A stretch of 33,171 nucleotides of DNA from Phocaeicola coprophilus DSM 18228 = JCM 13818 (GTDB taxonomy: Bacteria; Bacteroidota; Bacteroidia; Bacteroidales; Bacteroidaceae): NCBI RefSeq assembly GCF_000157915.1, contig NZ_EQ973632.1:6585-39755 (forward strand), written 5' to 3'. This document shows, one piece after another, positions 15,468 through 24,867 of the stretch. The notes beneath the pieces are model-generated. The model saw only the letters and a list, made by a program, of their open reading frames with translations. It ran no database searches and was not told where the DNA came from. Made by a program: the position numbers and the translations under genes. How positions within the stretch are numbered: the stretch's first letter is position 1; each line of letters opens with the position of its first letter.

Positions 15468-16937
15468 ATGTATTACGTAGAGAACAGAAAGTATCCTTCT
15501 CCCTTTGTTTCCTTATTGCCGATTGTGGTTTTGATTATTTTATTGTTTTTCACGATCCGTTTGTTTGGAGCTGATGCTTTGGGAGGTGGCAGTCAAATCT
15601 GTTTGCTGGTGACAACGGCGCTTTGTGCCGGAATAGGCATGGTCGGATACCATATCCCCTGGAAAGATATAGAACATGCCATTGTAAATAATATTGCGGG
15701 GGTAAGCACGGCCCTGATTATTCTGTTGATTATCGGAGCACTCTCTGCTGCCTGGATGTTGAGTGGGGTAGTTCCTACTTTGATCTATTATGGAGTACAG
15801 GTTATTCATCCGAAGTTTTTCCTGGTTTCTTGCTGTATAATCTGTGCTGTTGTGTCAGTAATGACTGGCAGTTCCTGGACTACCATTGCTACTATTGGTA
15901 TTGCTTTGCTGGGAATTGGTAAAGCTCAGGGATTTGAGGAGGGATGGATTGCCGGGGCCATTATATCAGGAGCCTATTTCGGAGATAAGATCTCTCCTTT
16001 GTCAGATACCACAGTATTGGCATCTTCCGTGACAGACACTCCGCTTTTTACGCATATACGTTACATGATATTTACTACTGTTCCGTCTATGCTGATCACT
16101 TTGGCTATTTTTACAACAGTGGGATTTATGAATTCTTCTGAGTTGGGGACTGATGCCGTACTATTTACAGATGGCCTGGCTGAGCGGTTTCATATTTCGC
16201 TCTGGCTCTTGATCGTTCCGGTTATTACCGGAATTTTGATCGCGCGTAAAGTTCCTTCTATTGTTACCCTGTTTATTTCTACAGCCTTGGCGGTGATTTG
16301 TATGTTGTGCTTTCAAACGGATGTCTTGCTGGAAATTGCCGGTACGGTACAGAATAGGGGAGAAGCTTTATATCGGGCCACATTGACTTCTTTGTTCAGT
16401 GCAACTCAATTAACAGCCTCTTCTCCGGAATTAAGTGAATTGATAGCAACTCGTGGCATGGGAGGTATGATGGATACCATTTGGCTGATCCTTTGCGCCA
16501 TGTGTCTGGGCGGTGCAATGACAGCTTGTGGTATGTTGGGAAGTATTACTTCGGTTTTTGTACGTCTGACGCGACGTCTGGTTGGAATGATTGCCTCTAC
16601 GGTAGGAGCCGGTCTGTTTTTGAATCTGGCTACGGCAGATCAGTATATATCCATTATTCTTACCGGAAACATGTTTAAGGAGATTTATCGGAAGAATGGC
16701 TATGAATCCCGTTTGCTGAGCCGTACAACAGAGGATGCTGTTACTGTTACCTCTGTATTAATTCCATGGAATACCTGTGGAATGACACAGGCAACCATTC
16801 TCAGTGTGCCAACACTGACTTATTTGCCTTATTGTTTTTTTAATCTGCTCAGTCCGTTAATGAGTATCCTGGTGGCTAGCTTAGGTTATAAAATATATCG
16901 GATAGGGACAGATGTAAGTGAGAAAAAGAATGTTTAA
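15468..16937 (+). CDS. nhaC: NhaC family Na+/H+ antiporter
   Basis: This 489-residue polytopic inner-membrane protein exchanges Na+ for H+. The family motifs TGSSWTT (133-139) and GAYFGDKISPLSDTT (168-182) are visible among about ten or more membrane segments. The open frame extends to a TTG at 15411, but that codon overlaps a -7-like box (GAATTTTG, 15406-15413), so I start at the ATG at 15468, giving MYYVENRKYP and an immediate first helix. The pepC ATG follows 18 bp after the stop, probably in the same transcript. With nqrABCDEF nearby on the same strand, the region is rich in sodium transport. The exact ion specificity cannot be read from sequence. Confidence 0.9.
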   Translation: MYYVENRKYPSPFVSLLPIVVLIILLFFTIRLFGADALGGGSQICLLVTTALCAGIGMVGYHIPWKDIEHAIVNNIAGVSTALIILLIIGALSAAWMLSGVVPTLIYYGVQVIHPKFFLVSCCIICAVVSVMTGSSWTTIATIGIALLGIGKAQGFEEGWIAGAIISGAYFGDKISPLSDTTVLASSVTDTPLFTHIRYMIFTTVPSMLITLAIFTTVGFMNSSELGTDAVLFTDGLAERFHISLWLLIVPVITGILIARKVPSIVTLFISTALAVICMLCFQTDVLLEIAGTVQNRGEALYRATLTSLFSATQLTASSPELSELIATRGMGGMMDTIWLILCAMCLGGAMTACGMLGSITSVFVRLTRRLVGMIASTVGAGLFLNLATADQYISIILTGNMFKEIYRKNGYESRLLSRTTEDAVTVTSVLIPWNTCGMTQATILSVPTLTYLPYCFFNLLSPLMSILVASLGYKIYRIGTDVSEKKNV

Positions 16938-16955
16938 CCCAATATAATAGATAGC

Positions 16956-18344
16956 ATGAAGAAACATATTACTTTGGCTTGCCTGGCTGCCTTGACTTTG
17001 ACGGTTCAGGCGCAGCAGGGAGGCATTTCCAATGAAATGCTGAAACAGATTCAGTCCTCGTATAAGAATACGTCGGCAGATAAAGCGATTCGCAATGCAA
17101 TAGGAGGTACTGATATCCGGAAACTGTCGTTAAATCAGGAGAATCAGCAAGGACTTGATACTGATTTTTCCATTAAGGTAGAATCAAAAGGTATTACAGA
17201 CCAGCAGTCGTCTGGAAGATGCTGGCTTTTTACAGGTCTGAATGTGATGCGGGCAAAGGCTATCGCCCGATATAATCTTCCTTCTTTGGAGTTTTCTCAG
17301 GCATATTCGTTTTTCTGGGATCAGTTGGAGAAGTCCAATCTGTTTTTGCAGGGAGTAATTGATACGGCAAAAGAGCCGATGAGTAACCAGACAGTAGAAT
17401 GGCTTTTCAAACATCCTTTGAGTGATGGCGGTACATTTACGGGAGTAGCTGATATCGTTTCAAAATATGGATTAGTTCCCAAAGAAGTGATGCCTGAAAC
17501 TTATAGCAGCGAACACACTTCTCAGATGTCGTCTCTGATCGGACTGAAACTGAAAGAATATGGGCTGGAACTGCGCGAAAGCGTACAGAAAGGAATGGAT
17601 GTCAAGAAGATAGAGGCGCGTAAGACCGAAATGCTGGAAACGGTATATCGGATACTGGTGTTGAATCTGGGTGTTCCTCCTACGGAATTTGATTATGTCC
17701 GTAAGGATGTAAAGGGAAATCCTGTTGAGACAGAGCATCACACTCCAATGAGTTTTCTGGAGAAGTACGGAGATAAGAATCTGCTGATCAATTATGTGAT
17801 GGTGATGAATGACCCTTCACGTGAGTATTATAAATGTTATGAAATAGATTTTGACCGTCACCGTTATGACGGTAAGAACTGGACATATGTGAATCTTCCG
17901 GTAGAGGAAATCAAAGAGATGGCCATAGCTTCCTTGAAAGATAGTACACGTATGTATTTTTCCAGTGATGTGACTCAGTTGGACTCTAAGCGAGGATTGC
18001 TGGATGTGAATAATTATGACTTTGGTTCTCTGTTGGGAACGACTTTCGGTATGGATAAAAAACAGCGAATCCAGACTTTTTCCAGTATGTCAGCTCATGC
18101 TATGACTCTAATGGCTGTAGATCTGGATGAAAACGGAAAGCCAAAGAAATGGATGGTAGAAAATAGCTGGGGCGCTCAGTCTGGTTATAAAGGACATTTG
18201 ATCATGACCGATGAATGGTTTAATGAATACATGTTCCGTCTGGTGCTTGAGACCAAGTATGTACCCAAGAAGGTTCTTGACATATTCAAGCAGAAACCAG
18301 TTCGTCTGCCTGCCTGGGATCCGATGTTTGCTCCTGAAGAGTGA
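16956..18344 (+). CDS. pepC: Aminopeptidase C, C1B papain family, exported
   Basis: This 462-residue cysteine aminopeptidase belongs to the bleomycin hydrolase family. An N-terminal signal peptide (KKH, then a hydrophobic core, cleavage likely after VQA at 17-19) precedes the enzyme. The catalytic residues are visible: Gln in TDQQSSGRCW, C89, H381 (SSMSAHAMT) and N403 (ENSWGAQSG). Classical PepC and bleomycin hydrolase are cytosolic, so the signal peptide points to a periplasmic peptide-trimming role, as is seen in Bacteroidales homologues. It follows nhaC by 18 bp and ends in a strong hairpin at 18360-18401. Confidence 0.93.
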   Translation: MKKHITLACLAALTLTVQAQQGGISNEMLKQIQSSYKNTSADKAIRNAIGGTDIRKLSLNQENQQGLDTDFSIKVESKGITDQQSSGRCWLFTGLNVMRAKAIARYNLPSLEFSQAYSFFWDQLEKSNLFLQGVIDTAKEPMSNQTVEWLFKHPLSDGGTFTGVADIVSKYGLVPKEVMPETYSSEHTSQMSSLIGLKLKEYGLELRESVQKGMDVKKIEARKTEMLETVYRILVLNLGVPPTEFDYVRKDVKGNPVETEHHTPMSFLEKYGDKNLLINYVMVMNDPSREYYKCYEIDFDRHRYDGKNWTYVNLPVEEIKEMAIASLKDSTRMYFSSDVTQLDSKRGLLDVNNYDFGSLLGTTFGMDKKQRIQTFSSMSAHAMTLMAVDLDENGKPKKWMVENSWGAQSGYKGHLIMTDEWFNEYMFRLVLETKYVPKKVLDIFKQKPVRLPAWDPMFAPEE

Positions 18345-18359
18345 CAGATGTTTTATGAA

Positions 18360-18401
18360 ATTACCGCTGGTAATAAGCTTGAGACTTATGCCGGCGGTAA
18401 T
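18360..18401 (+). terminator. Hairpin after pepC
   Basis: ATTACCGCTGGTAATAAG pairs with CTTATGCCGGCGGTAAT with one bulge and two wobbles, giving a stem of about 17 bp around a 7-nt loop. The T tract behind it (TTTATTTGTAG) is imperfect. It separates nhaC-pepC from the nqr promoter. Confidence 0.7.
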
Positions 18402-18493
18402 TTATTTGTAGCTTTTGTTGAAGAAAAACAGATTCCCTTTGGCTAAACTCCGCCTTTAAGGAATTATTTCTTTAATTAGCACAGGAATTCTTC

Positions 18494-18522
18494 TTGATTT
18501 CCTTATTTTTTGTTTATTTTTG
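18494..18522 (+). promoter_or_regulatory. Promoter of the nqr operon
   Basis: TATTTTTG at 18515-18522 fits TAnnTTTG, and TTG at 18494-18496 lies 18 nt upstream. Predicted leader is about 28 nt to the nqrA ATG at 18558. Confidence 0.55.
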
Positions 18523-18557
18523 CACGCAAATTATAAAACCATTTTTTATAACCCAAT

Positions 18558-19907
18558 ATGGCAAATTTAATAAAATTGCGTAAAGGCTTGGACATAAACC
18601 TGAAAGGCAAGGCTGCCGCTGAGGTTGTGGCTGTGAAGGAACCGGGATTTTATGCTTTGTGCCCCGATGACTTTACAGGTGTAACTCCTAAGGTGGTCGT
18701 AAAAGAACAGGAATATGTAATGGCCGGAGGTCCTTTGTTTATAGACAAGAACCATCCAGAAGTACAATTCGTTTCGCCGGTAAGTGGCGTAGTAACAAGT
18801 GTGGAGCGTGGAGCTCGCCGTAAAGTGTTGAGCATTACCGTAGAGGCTGCTCAGGAACAGGACTATGAAGAGTTCGGAAAAGAGAATGTGAGCAAGATGG
18901 ATGCCGTCTCAGTAAAGGCTGCTTTGCTGAAGAGCGGCATGTTTGCATTTATCAAACAGCGTCCGTACGATATCGTAGCAGATCCTACCGTTGCTCCGAG
19001 AGCAATTTTTGTTTCTGCTTTCGATACAAATCCGCTGGCTCCAGACTTCGAACTGGCACTGAAAGGTGAAGAAGCAAATTTCCAGACTGGACTTGATGCT
19101 TTGGCTAAGATTGCAAAAACCTATCTGAGCATTAGTGTTAATCAGAAGGCTGTTGCATTGACTCAGGCTAAGAATGTAACCCTGACTGTTTTTGATGGTC
19201 CTCATCCGGCAGGAAATGTGGGTGTACAGATCAACAACATTGCACCTATAAATAAAGGTGAAACTGTATGGACAATTGATCCGCAGGCTGTAATCTTCAT
19301 TGGTCGTCTTTTCAATACAGGTCATGTAGATTTGACCCGTCTGGTTGCAGTAACCGGCTCTGAAGTGAAGAAACCGTCTTATTGTAAGTTGAAAGTAGGT
19401 GCATTGCTTACAAATGTGTTTGCCGGTAATGTTTCTACAGACAAGAATCTGCGTTACATCAGTGGAAACGTTTTGATTGGTAAGCAAATTACTGCTAACG
19501 GATTCTTGGGAGCTTTCCATAGTCAGGTAACCGTCATTCCGGAAGGAGACGATGTACATGAAATGCTGGGTTGGATCATGCCGCGTTTTGATCAGTTCAG
19601 TACCAGTCATTCATACTTCAGCTGGCTGATGGGCAAGAAGGAATATACACTGGATGCCCGCGTAAAAGGAGGCGAACGTCACATGATTATGTCAAACGAA
19701 TACGATCGTGTTCTTCCGATGGACATTATGCCGGAATATCTGATTAAAGCAATCATTGCCGGAGATATTGACCGTATGGAAGCACTGGGTATTTATGAAG
19801 TTGCTCCGGAAGACTTTGCTTTGTGCGAATTCGTTTGCTCTTCTAAGATGGAACTGCAGCGTATTGTACGTGAAGGACTGGATATGCTTCGTCGCGAAAT
19901 GTGCTAA
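18558..19907 (+). CDS. nqrA: Na+-translocating NADH:quinone reductase subunit A
   Basis: This 449-residue peripheral, cytoplasmic subunit of Na+-NQR has no membrane segments and starts with the RKGLDINLKGKA region typical of NqrA. The fold is of the RnfC-like barrel type, and the protein lies near the quinone site of the complex. Normal full length. It is the first gene of six on the plus strand, with nqrB 29 bp downstream. NQR couples NADH oxidation and quinone (menaquinone in Bacteroidetes) reduction to Na+ export. The call is secured by the intact operon. Confidence 0.97.
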   Translation: MANLIKLRKGLDINLKGKAAAEVVAVKEPGFYALCPDDFTGVTPKVVVKEQEYVMAGGPLFIDKNHPEVQFVSPVSGVVTSVERGARRKVLSITVEAAQEQDYEEFGKENVSKMDAVSVKAALLKSGMFAFIKQRPYDIVADPTVAPRAIFVSAFDTNPLAPDFELALKGEEANFQTGLDALAKIAKTYLSISVNQKAVALTQAKNVTLTVFDGPHPAGNVGVQINNIAPINKGETVWTIDPQAVIFIGRLFNTGHVDLTRLVAVTGSEVKKPSYCKLKVGALLTNVFAGNVSTDKNLRYISGNVLIGKQITANGFLGAFHSQVTVIPEGDDVHEMLGWIMPRFDQFSTSHSYFSWLMGKKEYTLDARVKGGERHMIMSNEYDRVLPMDIMPEYLIKAIIAGDIDRMEALGIYEVAPEDFALCEFVCSSKMELQRIVREGLDMLRREMC

Positions 19908-19936
19908 TACTAATTTAAAAAGAATCCATTAAATAA

Positions 19937-21112
19937 ATGAAAGCGTTAAGAAATTATCTAGACAAGATAAAGCCGAACTTTGAAGAGGGAGGCAAATACC
20001 AGGCTCTTCGTTCTGTATTCGACGGTTTCGAAACTTTCTTGTTCGTCCCGAATACAACATCGAAGACAGGTACGCACATTCACGATGCGATTGACAGTAA
20101 ACGTATCATGTCGCTCGTGGTTATTGCTTTGATACCGGCTCTGTTGTTCGGTATGTATAATGTAGGTTACCAGCACTTCCTGGCTACAGGCGCAGAAGGT
20201 AGCTTTATTGAAAAGTTTGTTTACGGTTTTCTGGCTGTACTTCCTAAGATCATCGTATCTTATGTTGTCGGTCTGGGTATTGAGTTTGTTGTAGCTCAGT
20301 GGAAGAAGGAAGAAATTCAGGAAGGTTTCCTGGTGTCAGGTATGTTGATTCCGATGATCGTTCCTGTTGACTGTCCGTTGTGGATGCTGGCTGTAGCTAC
20401 TGCTTTCTCTGTTATCTTTGCAAAGGAAGTATTCGGTGGTACAGGTATGAATATCTTCAACCCTGCATTGATTACTCGTGCATTCCTGTTCTTTGCTTAT
20501 CCGACCAAGATGTCCGGTGATGCTGTATGGGTATCTGGTGACAGCATTTTCGGAATGGGAAAGACTGTTGATGGTTTGACTGCTGCAACAGCACTGGGAC
20601 AGGCTTCTACAGCTACTGATGCGATGGGTTATCCTGCATTCTCATTGGATATGGTAACAGGTTTGATTCCGGGTTCTATCGGTGAAACCAGTGTTATTGC
20701 TATTGCTATTGGTGCAGTTATTTTGTTGTGGAGCGGTGTTGCCAGCTGGAAAACAATGTTGTCTGTATTTGTAGGTGGTGCCTTCATGGGCTGGGTATTC
20801 AATACCATCGGTCCGGATACAGCAATGGCTAACATGCCTTGGTATGAACATCTGTGCTTGGGCGGCTTCTGCTTTGGTGCTGTCTTTATGGCTACAGACC
20901 CTGTAACTTCTTCACGTACAGAAAACGGTAAGTTTGTGTATGGTTTCCTGATCGGTGCTATGGCAATTATTATTCGTGTACTGAATCCGGGTTATCCAGA
21001 AGGTATGATGTTGGCTATTCTGCTGATGAATATCTTTGCTCCGTTGATTGACTACGTTGTAGTTCAGAACAATATTTCCCGTCGTGCAAAACGTGCTATG
21101 TCTAACAAATAA
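19937..21112 (+). CDS. nqrB: Na+-NQR subunit B
   Basis: This 391-residue membrane subunit has about ten helices. It is the Na+ channel-bearing part and carries a covalent FMN plus riboflavin in the known enzyme. The flavinylation site is recognisable as DGLTAAT (212-218), making T218 the likely FMN-phosphothreonine; the usual motif has Gly where A216 stands. N-terminal residues 1-50 are cytoplasmic. nqrC follows after 14 bp. The flavin transferase ApbE needed for attachment is not in the window. Confidence 0.97.
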   Translation: MKALRNYLDKIKPNFEEGGKYQALRSVFDGFETFLFVPNTTSKTGTHIHDAIDSKRIMSLVVIALIPALLFGMYNVGYQHFLATGAEGSFIEKFVYGFLAVLPKIIVSYVVGLGIEFVVAQWKKEEIQEGFLVSGMLIPMIVPVDCPLWMLAVATAFSVIFAKEVFGGTGMNIFNPALITRAFLFFAYPTKMSGDAVWVSGDSIFGMGKTVDGLTAATALGQASTATDAMGYPAFSLDMVTGLIPGSIGETSVIAIAIGAVILLWSGVASWKTMLSVFVGGAFMGWVFNTIGPDTAMANMPWYEHLCLGGFCFGAVFMATDPVTSSRTENGKFVYGFLIGAMAIIIRVLNPGYPEGMMLAILLMNIFAPLIDYVVVQNNISRRAKRAMSNK

Positions 21113-21126
21113 AAACCGAATATACA

Positions 21127-21804
21127 ATGAATACTAATAGTAACTCATATACTATCATTTATGCTTCGGTAATGGTTGTTATCGTAGCGTTCCTGCTTGC
21201 TTTTGTGAACTCTTCTCTTCGTGATTTGCAGGGCAAGAATGTTGAATTGGATACCAAGAAACAGATTCTGTCTTCTTTGGGAATCAAAGAAGTGAAAGAT
21301 GCTGAGGCTACATTCTCTGAAATTGTAAAAGGAGATATGATTGTAGCTGAAGATGGTTCCTTGACTGAATATGACGGTGCTTTCGTTACTGCTTATGAAA
21401 AAGAAGCTAAGGAAAACGGCCGTGTACATGTATTTGTTTGTGAAGTAGACGGACAGACTAAATATGTAATTCCTGTATATGGTGCCGGTTTGTGGGGCGC
21501 TATCTGGGGTTATGTATCTCTGAATGAAGATAAGAATACCGTTTATGGAACTTATTTCTCTCATGCATCAGAAACTCCGGGTCTGGGTGCTGAAATCGCT
21601 ACTGAACATTTTCAGGGTGAATTCAAGGACAAACACGTTCTGGATGGAGAAAACGTTGGCTTGAGCGTTGTAAAGAATGGTAAGGTTGAGAATCCGGAAT
21701 ATCAGGTTGATGGTATTTCTGGAGGTACAATCACTTCTTTGGGTGTGGATGCAATGCTGAAAAACTGCATGGGTCATTACACTAAGTTTTTAACATCTAA
21801 ATAA
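21127..21804 (+). CDS. nqrC: Na+-NQR subunit C
   Basis: This 225-residue subunit has one N-terminal membrane helix (about 9-30) and a periplasmic FMN-binding domain. The covalent flavin site is DGISGGT (195-201), with T201 the acceptor; family members usually have SGAT. The periplasmic segment GLWGAIWGYV (121-130) and the TPGLGAE stretch (150-156) are characteristic. nqrD starts 18 bp downstream, behind an AAGGAGGAG Shine-Dalgarno-like stretch. Confidence 0.96.
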   Translation: MNTNSNSYTIIYASVMVVIVAFLLAFVNSSLRDLQGKNVELDTKKQILSSLGIKEVKDAEATFSEIVKGDMIVAEDGSLTEYDGAFVTAYEKEAKENGRVHVFVCEVDGQTKYVIPVYGAGLWGAIWGYVSLNEDKNTVYGTYFSHASETPGLGAEIATEHFQGEFKDKHVLDGENVGLSVVKNGKVENPEYQVDGISGGTITSLGVDAMLKNCMGHYTKFLTSK

Positions 21805-21822
21805 TTAAGGAGGAGATAATTC

Positions 21823-22461
21823 ATGTCAAGTTTATTTTCAGCTAAGAATAAAGAAGTATTTTCTGCTCCTATCAGCATGAACAACCCTGTGACTGTACAG
21901 GTTTTGGGTATCTGTTCTGCACTGGCCGTAACTTCCAAGCTGGAACCGGCTATCGTGATGGGACTTTCTGTAACGATCATTACTGCTTTTTCAAACGTAG
22001 TAATTTCTTTGATCCGCAAGACAATTCCTAACCGTATTCGTATCATTGTACAGTTGGTGGTTGTTGCTGCTCTGGTAACTATCGTAAGTGAACTGTTGAA
22101 AGCTTTTGCTTACGACGTGAGTGTACAGTTGTCTGTATATGTTGGTTTGATTATTACTAACTGTATCCTGATGGGACGTCTGGAAGCGTTTGCCATGGCA
22201 AACGGACCGTGGGAGTCTTGTTTGGATGGTATTGGTAATGGTCTGGGTTATGCCAAGGTGTTGATTATTGTAGCATTCTTCCGTGAATTGCTGGGATCTG
22301 GTACATTGTTAGGCTTTAATATCCTGAATTATGATGTAATCAAGAATGCAGGTTATGTAAACAATGGTTTGATGTTGATGCCTCCTATGGCGTTGATCAT
22401 TGTAGCGTGTCTTATCTGGTACCAGCGTGCAAAGCATAAAGAATTGCAGGAAAAGGAATAA
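21823..22461 (+). CDS. nqrD: Na+-NQR subunit D
   Basis: This 212-residue integral membrane protein of six helices is homologous to NqrE and RnfA/E. Cysteines C31 (LGICSALAV) and C114 (ITNCILMGR) match the half of the intramembrane iron-sulfur cluster that NqrD supplies. A strong purine-rich site (AAGGAGGAG) lies before the ATG, one of the few clear ribosome binding sites in the window. Confidence 0.96.
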   Translation: MSSLFSAKNKEVFSAPISMNNPVTVQVLGICSALAVTSKLEPAIVMGLSVTIITAFSNVVISLIRKTIPNRIRIIVQLVVVAALVTIVSELLKAFAYDVSVQLSVYVGLIITNCILMGRLEAFAMANGPWESCLDGIGNGLGYAKVLIIVAFFRELLGSGTLLGFNILNYDVIKNAGYVNNGLMLMPPMALIIVACLIWYQRAKHKELQEKE

Positions 22462-22480
22462 TAAATAAGGAAAGAGAATT

Positions 22481-23104
22481 ATGGAACATTTTATAAGTTT
22501 ATTGGTCCGCTCTATCTTTGTGGACAACATGATTTTTGCATTCTTCCTGGGTATGTGTTCATACCTGGCCGTTTCGAAGAATGTGAAGACTGCCTTGGGA
22601 CTGGGTATTGCCGTTACTTTTGTATTGGTAGTAACATTGCCGGTCAACTATTTACTTCAGACAAAGGTTCTGGCTGCTGACGGTATTCTGGGTATTGACT
22701 TGAGCTTCTTGAGCTTTATCCTCTTTATTGCCGTTATTGCTGCTATCGTACAGCTGGTAGAAATGATCGTGGAGCGTTTCAGTCCTTCCTTGTATGCTTC
22801 ACTGGGTATTTTCTTGCCGCTGATTGCCGTTAACTGTGCTATCATGGGTGCGTCTCTGTTTATGCAGCAGCGTATCGGTTTGGGTGAATCTGACCCGAAG
22901 TTCATCGGTGGCGTAGCTGACTCTATTTCTTATGCCCTGGGATCTGGTATCGGATGGTTGCTGGCTATCGTTGGTCTGGCTGCTATTCGTGAAAAGATGG
23001 CTTACTCAGATGTACCTGCTCCTTTGAGAGGATTGGGTATCACCTTCATCACTGTAGGTCTGATGGCCATGGCATTCATGTGTTTCTCTGGTTTGAATAT
23101 CTAA
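22481..23104 (+). CDS. nqrE: Na+-NQR subunit E
   Basis: This 207-residue membrane subunit is paralogous to NqrD in inverted topology. C26 ([10 protein letters not shown]) and C119 ([10 protein letters not shown]) are the matching cluster ligands, so all four cysteines of the NqrD/NqrE iron-sulfur centre are conserved here. Spacers of 19 bp on both sides keep it within the operon. Confidence 0.96.
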   Translation: MEHFISLLVRSIFVDNMIFAFFLGMCSYLAVSKNVKTALGLGIAVTFVLVVTLPVNYLLQTKVLAADGILGIDLSFLSFILFIAVIAAIVQLVEMIVERFSPSLYASLGIFLPLIAVNCAIMGASLFMQQRIGLGESDPKFIGGVADSISYALGSGIGWLLAIVGLAAIREKMAYSDVPAPLRGLGITFITVGLMAMAFMCFSGLNI

Positions 23105-23123
23105 TAAAGAAAGGAATAAGACA

Positions 23124-24392
23124 ATGGATATGAATTTTATTTTAGCAAGCATTGGAGTATTCCTTGTGACTATTCTGGTGTTGGTTGTTATCCTGTTGGT
23201 AGCCAAGAATTTTCTGGTTGCATCCGGAAAGGTTAAACTGACAGTGAATGGTGAAAACCAGTTGGAAGTAGAATCTGGTTCTACATTGCTGAATACACTG
23301 GCTGTAAACAATGTATTTTTGCCTTCTGCCTGTGGTGGTAAGGGTTCTTGCGGACAGTGTAAATGTCAGGTTCTGGAAGGTGGTGGCGAAATCCTGCCTT
23401 CAGAAGTGAGTCACTTTAGCCGTAAGCAGCAGAAAGACCACTGGCGTCTGGGTTGTCAGGTAAAAGTGAAGAGCGATATGGCTATCAAGGTTCCTGAATC
23501 TGTAATGGGTGTCAAGGAATACGAATGTACTGTTATCTCTAATAAGAACGTGGCTACCTTTATCAAGGAGTTCAAAGTGCAGTTGCCTAAGGGAGCTCAC
23601 ATGGACTTTATTCCGGGTTCTTATGCTCAGATCAAGATTCCTGCATTCTCTATGGATTATGACAAGGATATCGATAAGTCATTGATTGGTGACGAATACT
23701 TGCCGGCATGGCAGAAGTTTGGTTTGTTCGGATTGAAATGTGTGAATCCGGAACCGACTATCCGTGCTTACTCTATGGCCAACTATCCGGCTGAAGGTGA
23801 TGTGTTCATGCTGACTGTACGTATCGCTACTCCTCCGTTTAAGCCTGATCGCAGCGGATTCATGGATGTAAATCCGGGTATCGCTTCTTCTTATATCTTC
23901 ACTCTGAAACCGGGTGATAAGGTATTGATGAGTGGTCCTTACGGTGACTTCCATCCGATCTTCGATTCTAAGAAGGAAATGATCTGGGTCGGTGGTGGTG
24001 CCGGTATGGCTCCGTTGCGTGCACAGATTATGCATATGACTCGTACATTGCATACAACAGACCGCGAACTGCATTACTTCTATGGTGCACGTGCATTGAA
24101 CGAAGTATTCTATCTGCAGGACTTCCTGAGTCTGGAGAAAGATTTCCCGAACTTCCACTTCCACTTGGCGCTTGACCGTCCGGATCCGGCAGCTGATGCA
24201 GCTGGCGTGAAGTATACTCCGGGATTTGTTCATCAGGTAATGTTGAATACATACCTGAAGGATCACGAAGCTCCGGAAGACATCGAATACTACATGTGTG
24301 GTCCTGGCCCGATGTCAAAAGCTGTTGTCGCTATGCTGGATAGCCTCGGCGTAGAAGAATCTTCTATCATGTACGATAACTTCGGCGGATAA
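23124..24392 (+). CDS. nqrF: Na+-NQR subunit F, NADH dehydrogenase part
   Basis: This 422-residue electron entry subunit has an N-terminal membrane anchor (about 6-28), then a 2Fe-2S ferredoxin domain with C70, C76, C79 and C111 (CGGKGSCGQC). A ferredoxin reductase module follows, with the FAD motif RAYSMAN (214-220), the nucleotide-binding loop GGGAGMAPLR (290-299) and CGPGPM (392-397), ending in FGG. Everything needed for NADH oxidation is present. It is the last gene of the operon, with a terminator at 24418-24456. Confidence 0.98.
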   Translation: MDMNFILASIGVFLVTILVLVVILLVAKNFLVASGKVKLTVNGENQLEVESGSTLLNTLAVNNVFLPSACGGKGSCGQCKCQVLEGGGEILPSEVSHFSRKQQKDHWRLGCQVKVKSDMAIKVPESVMGVKEYECTVISNKNVATFIKEFKVQLPKGAHMDFIPGSYAQIKIPAFSMDYDKDIDKSLIGDEYLPAWQKFGLFGLKCVNPEPTIRAYSMANYPAEGDVFMLTVRIATPPFKPDRSGFMDVNPGIASSYIFTLKPGDKVLMSGPYGDFHPIFDSKKEMIWVGGGAGMAPLRAQIMHMTRTLHTTDRELHYFYGARALNEVFYLQDFLSLEKDFPNFHFHLALDRPDPAADAAGVKYTPGFVHQVMLNTYLKDHEAPEDIEYYMCGPGPMSKAVVAMLDSLGVEESSIMYDNFGG

Positions 24393-24417
24393 TCTGATAG
24401 TGATTTGAATAAATAGG

Positions 24418-24456
24418 AGAGGCCGGCTCGTAAAGAGAGTCCGGTCTCTTTTTTTA
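24418..24456 (+). terminator. Intrinsic terminator of the nqr operon
   Basis: AGAGGCCGG and CCGGTCTCT form the lower stem (with one G-T pair), CTC/GAG extends it past a bulged T, and seven to eight T residues follow. Confidence 0.88.
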
Positions 24457-24555
24457 TATGTCCGGTACATTTCTCATTATCGGGGCATTGGCATTTCTTC
24501 AGCAGGAAATATTCAGGTAAACTTATACGGGAATAAGAATTAGACCTGCAAAAAC

Positions 24556-24586
24556 TTGTATATTTAAAAAGAAAGCTATACCTTTG
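24556..24586 (+). promoter_or_regulatory. Promoter of the tRNA-Arg pair
   Basis: TTG at 24556-24558, a 20-nt spacer and TACCTTTG at 24579-24586. Transcription should begin about 10 nt before the first tRNA. Confidence 0.75.
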
Positions 24587-24602
24587 CACCGCAATTAAGG
24601 AT

Positions 24603-24676
<74 letters not shown>

Positions 24677-24701
24677 CTTAAAGCTTTACAATCACAAGGA
24701 T

Positions 24702-24775
24702 GGTTCGGTAGCTCAGCTGGATAGAGCAACAGCCTTCTAAGCTGTGGGTCCCGAGTTCGAATCTCGGCCGAATCA
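24702..24775 (+). tRNA. tRNA-Arg (TCT), isodecoder 2
   Basis: Complete 74-nt cloverleaf: acceptor GGTTCGG/CCGAATC, anticodon arm ACAGC-CTTCTAA-GCTGT, T-arm CCGAG-TTCGAAT-CTCGG, discriminator A. It has the same anticodon as the gene 25 bp upstream, but pair-preserving changes in three stems. CCA is not encoded. Confidence 0.95.
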
Positions 24776-24783
24776 CTTAAGAA

Positions 24784-24829
24784 AGAAGTTGGATACTCTG
24801 TCAGTAGTTGTAGTCAACTTCTTTTTTTT
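24784..24829 (+). terminator. Terminator of the tRNA-Arg operon
   Basis: AGAAGTTG (24784-24791) pairs with CAACTTCT (24815-24822), followed by T residues to 24829. The loop is 23 nt. It lies only about 40 bp before the ATG of the TlpA-like gene. Confidence 0.75.
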
Positions 24830-24867
24830 ATTTAATGCGAACAGTTATATCTTAAAATGTAATAATT

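Noticed and set aside
18909-19610. 233-codon open frame antisense to nqrA
   Set aside because: It overlaps a conserved gene completely, has no promoter and gives a low-complexity, Cys/Ser/Arg-rich translation.
23679-24266. 195-codon open frame antisense to nqrF
   Set aside because: It is fully inside nqrF, and the translation has no recognisable domain; it reflects the strong codon bias of the nqr operon.
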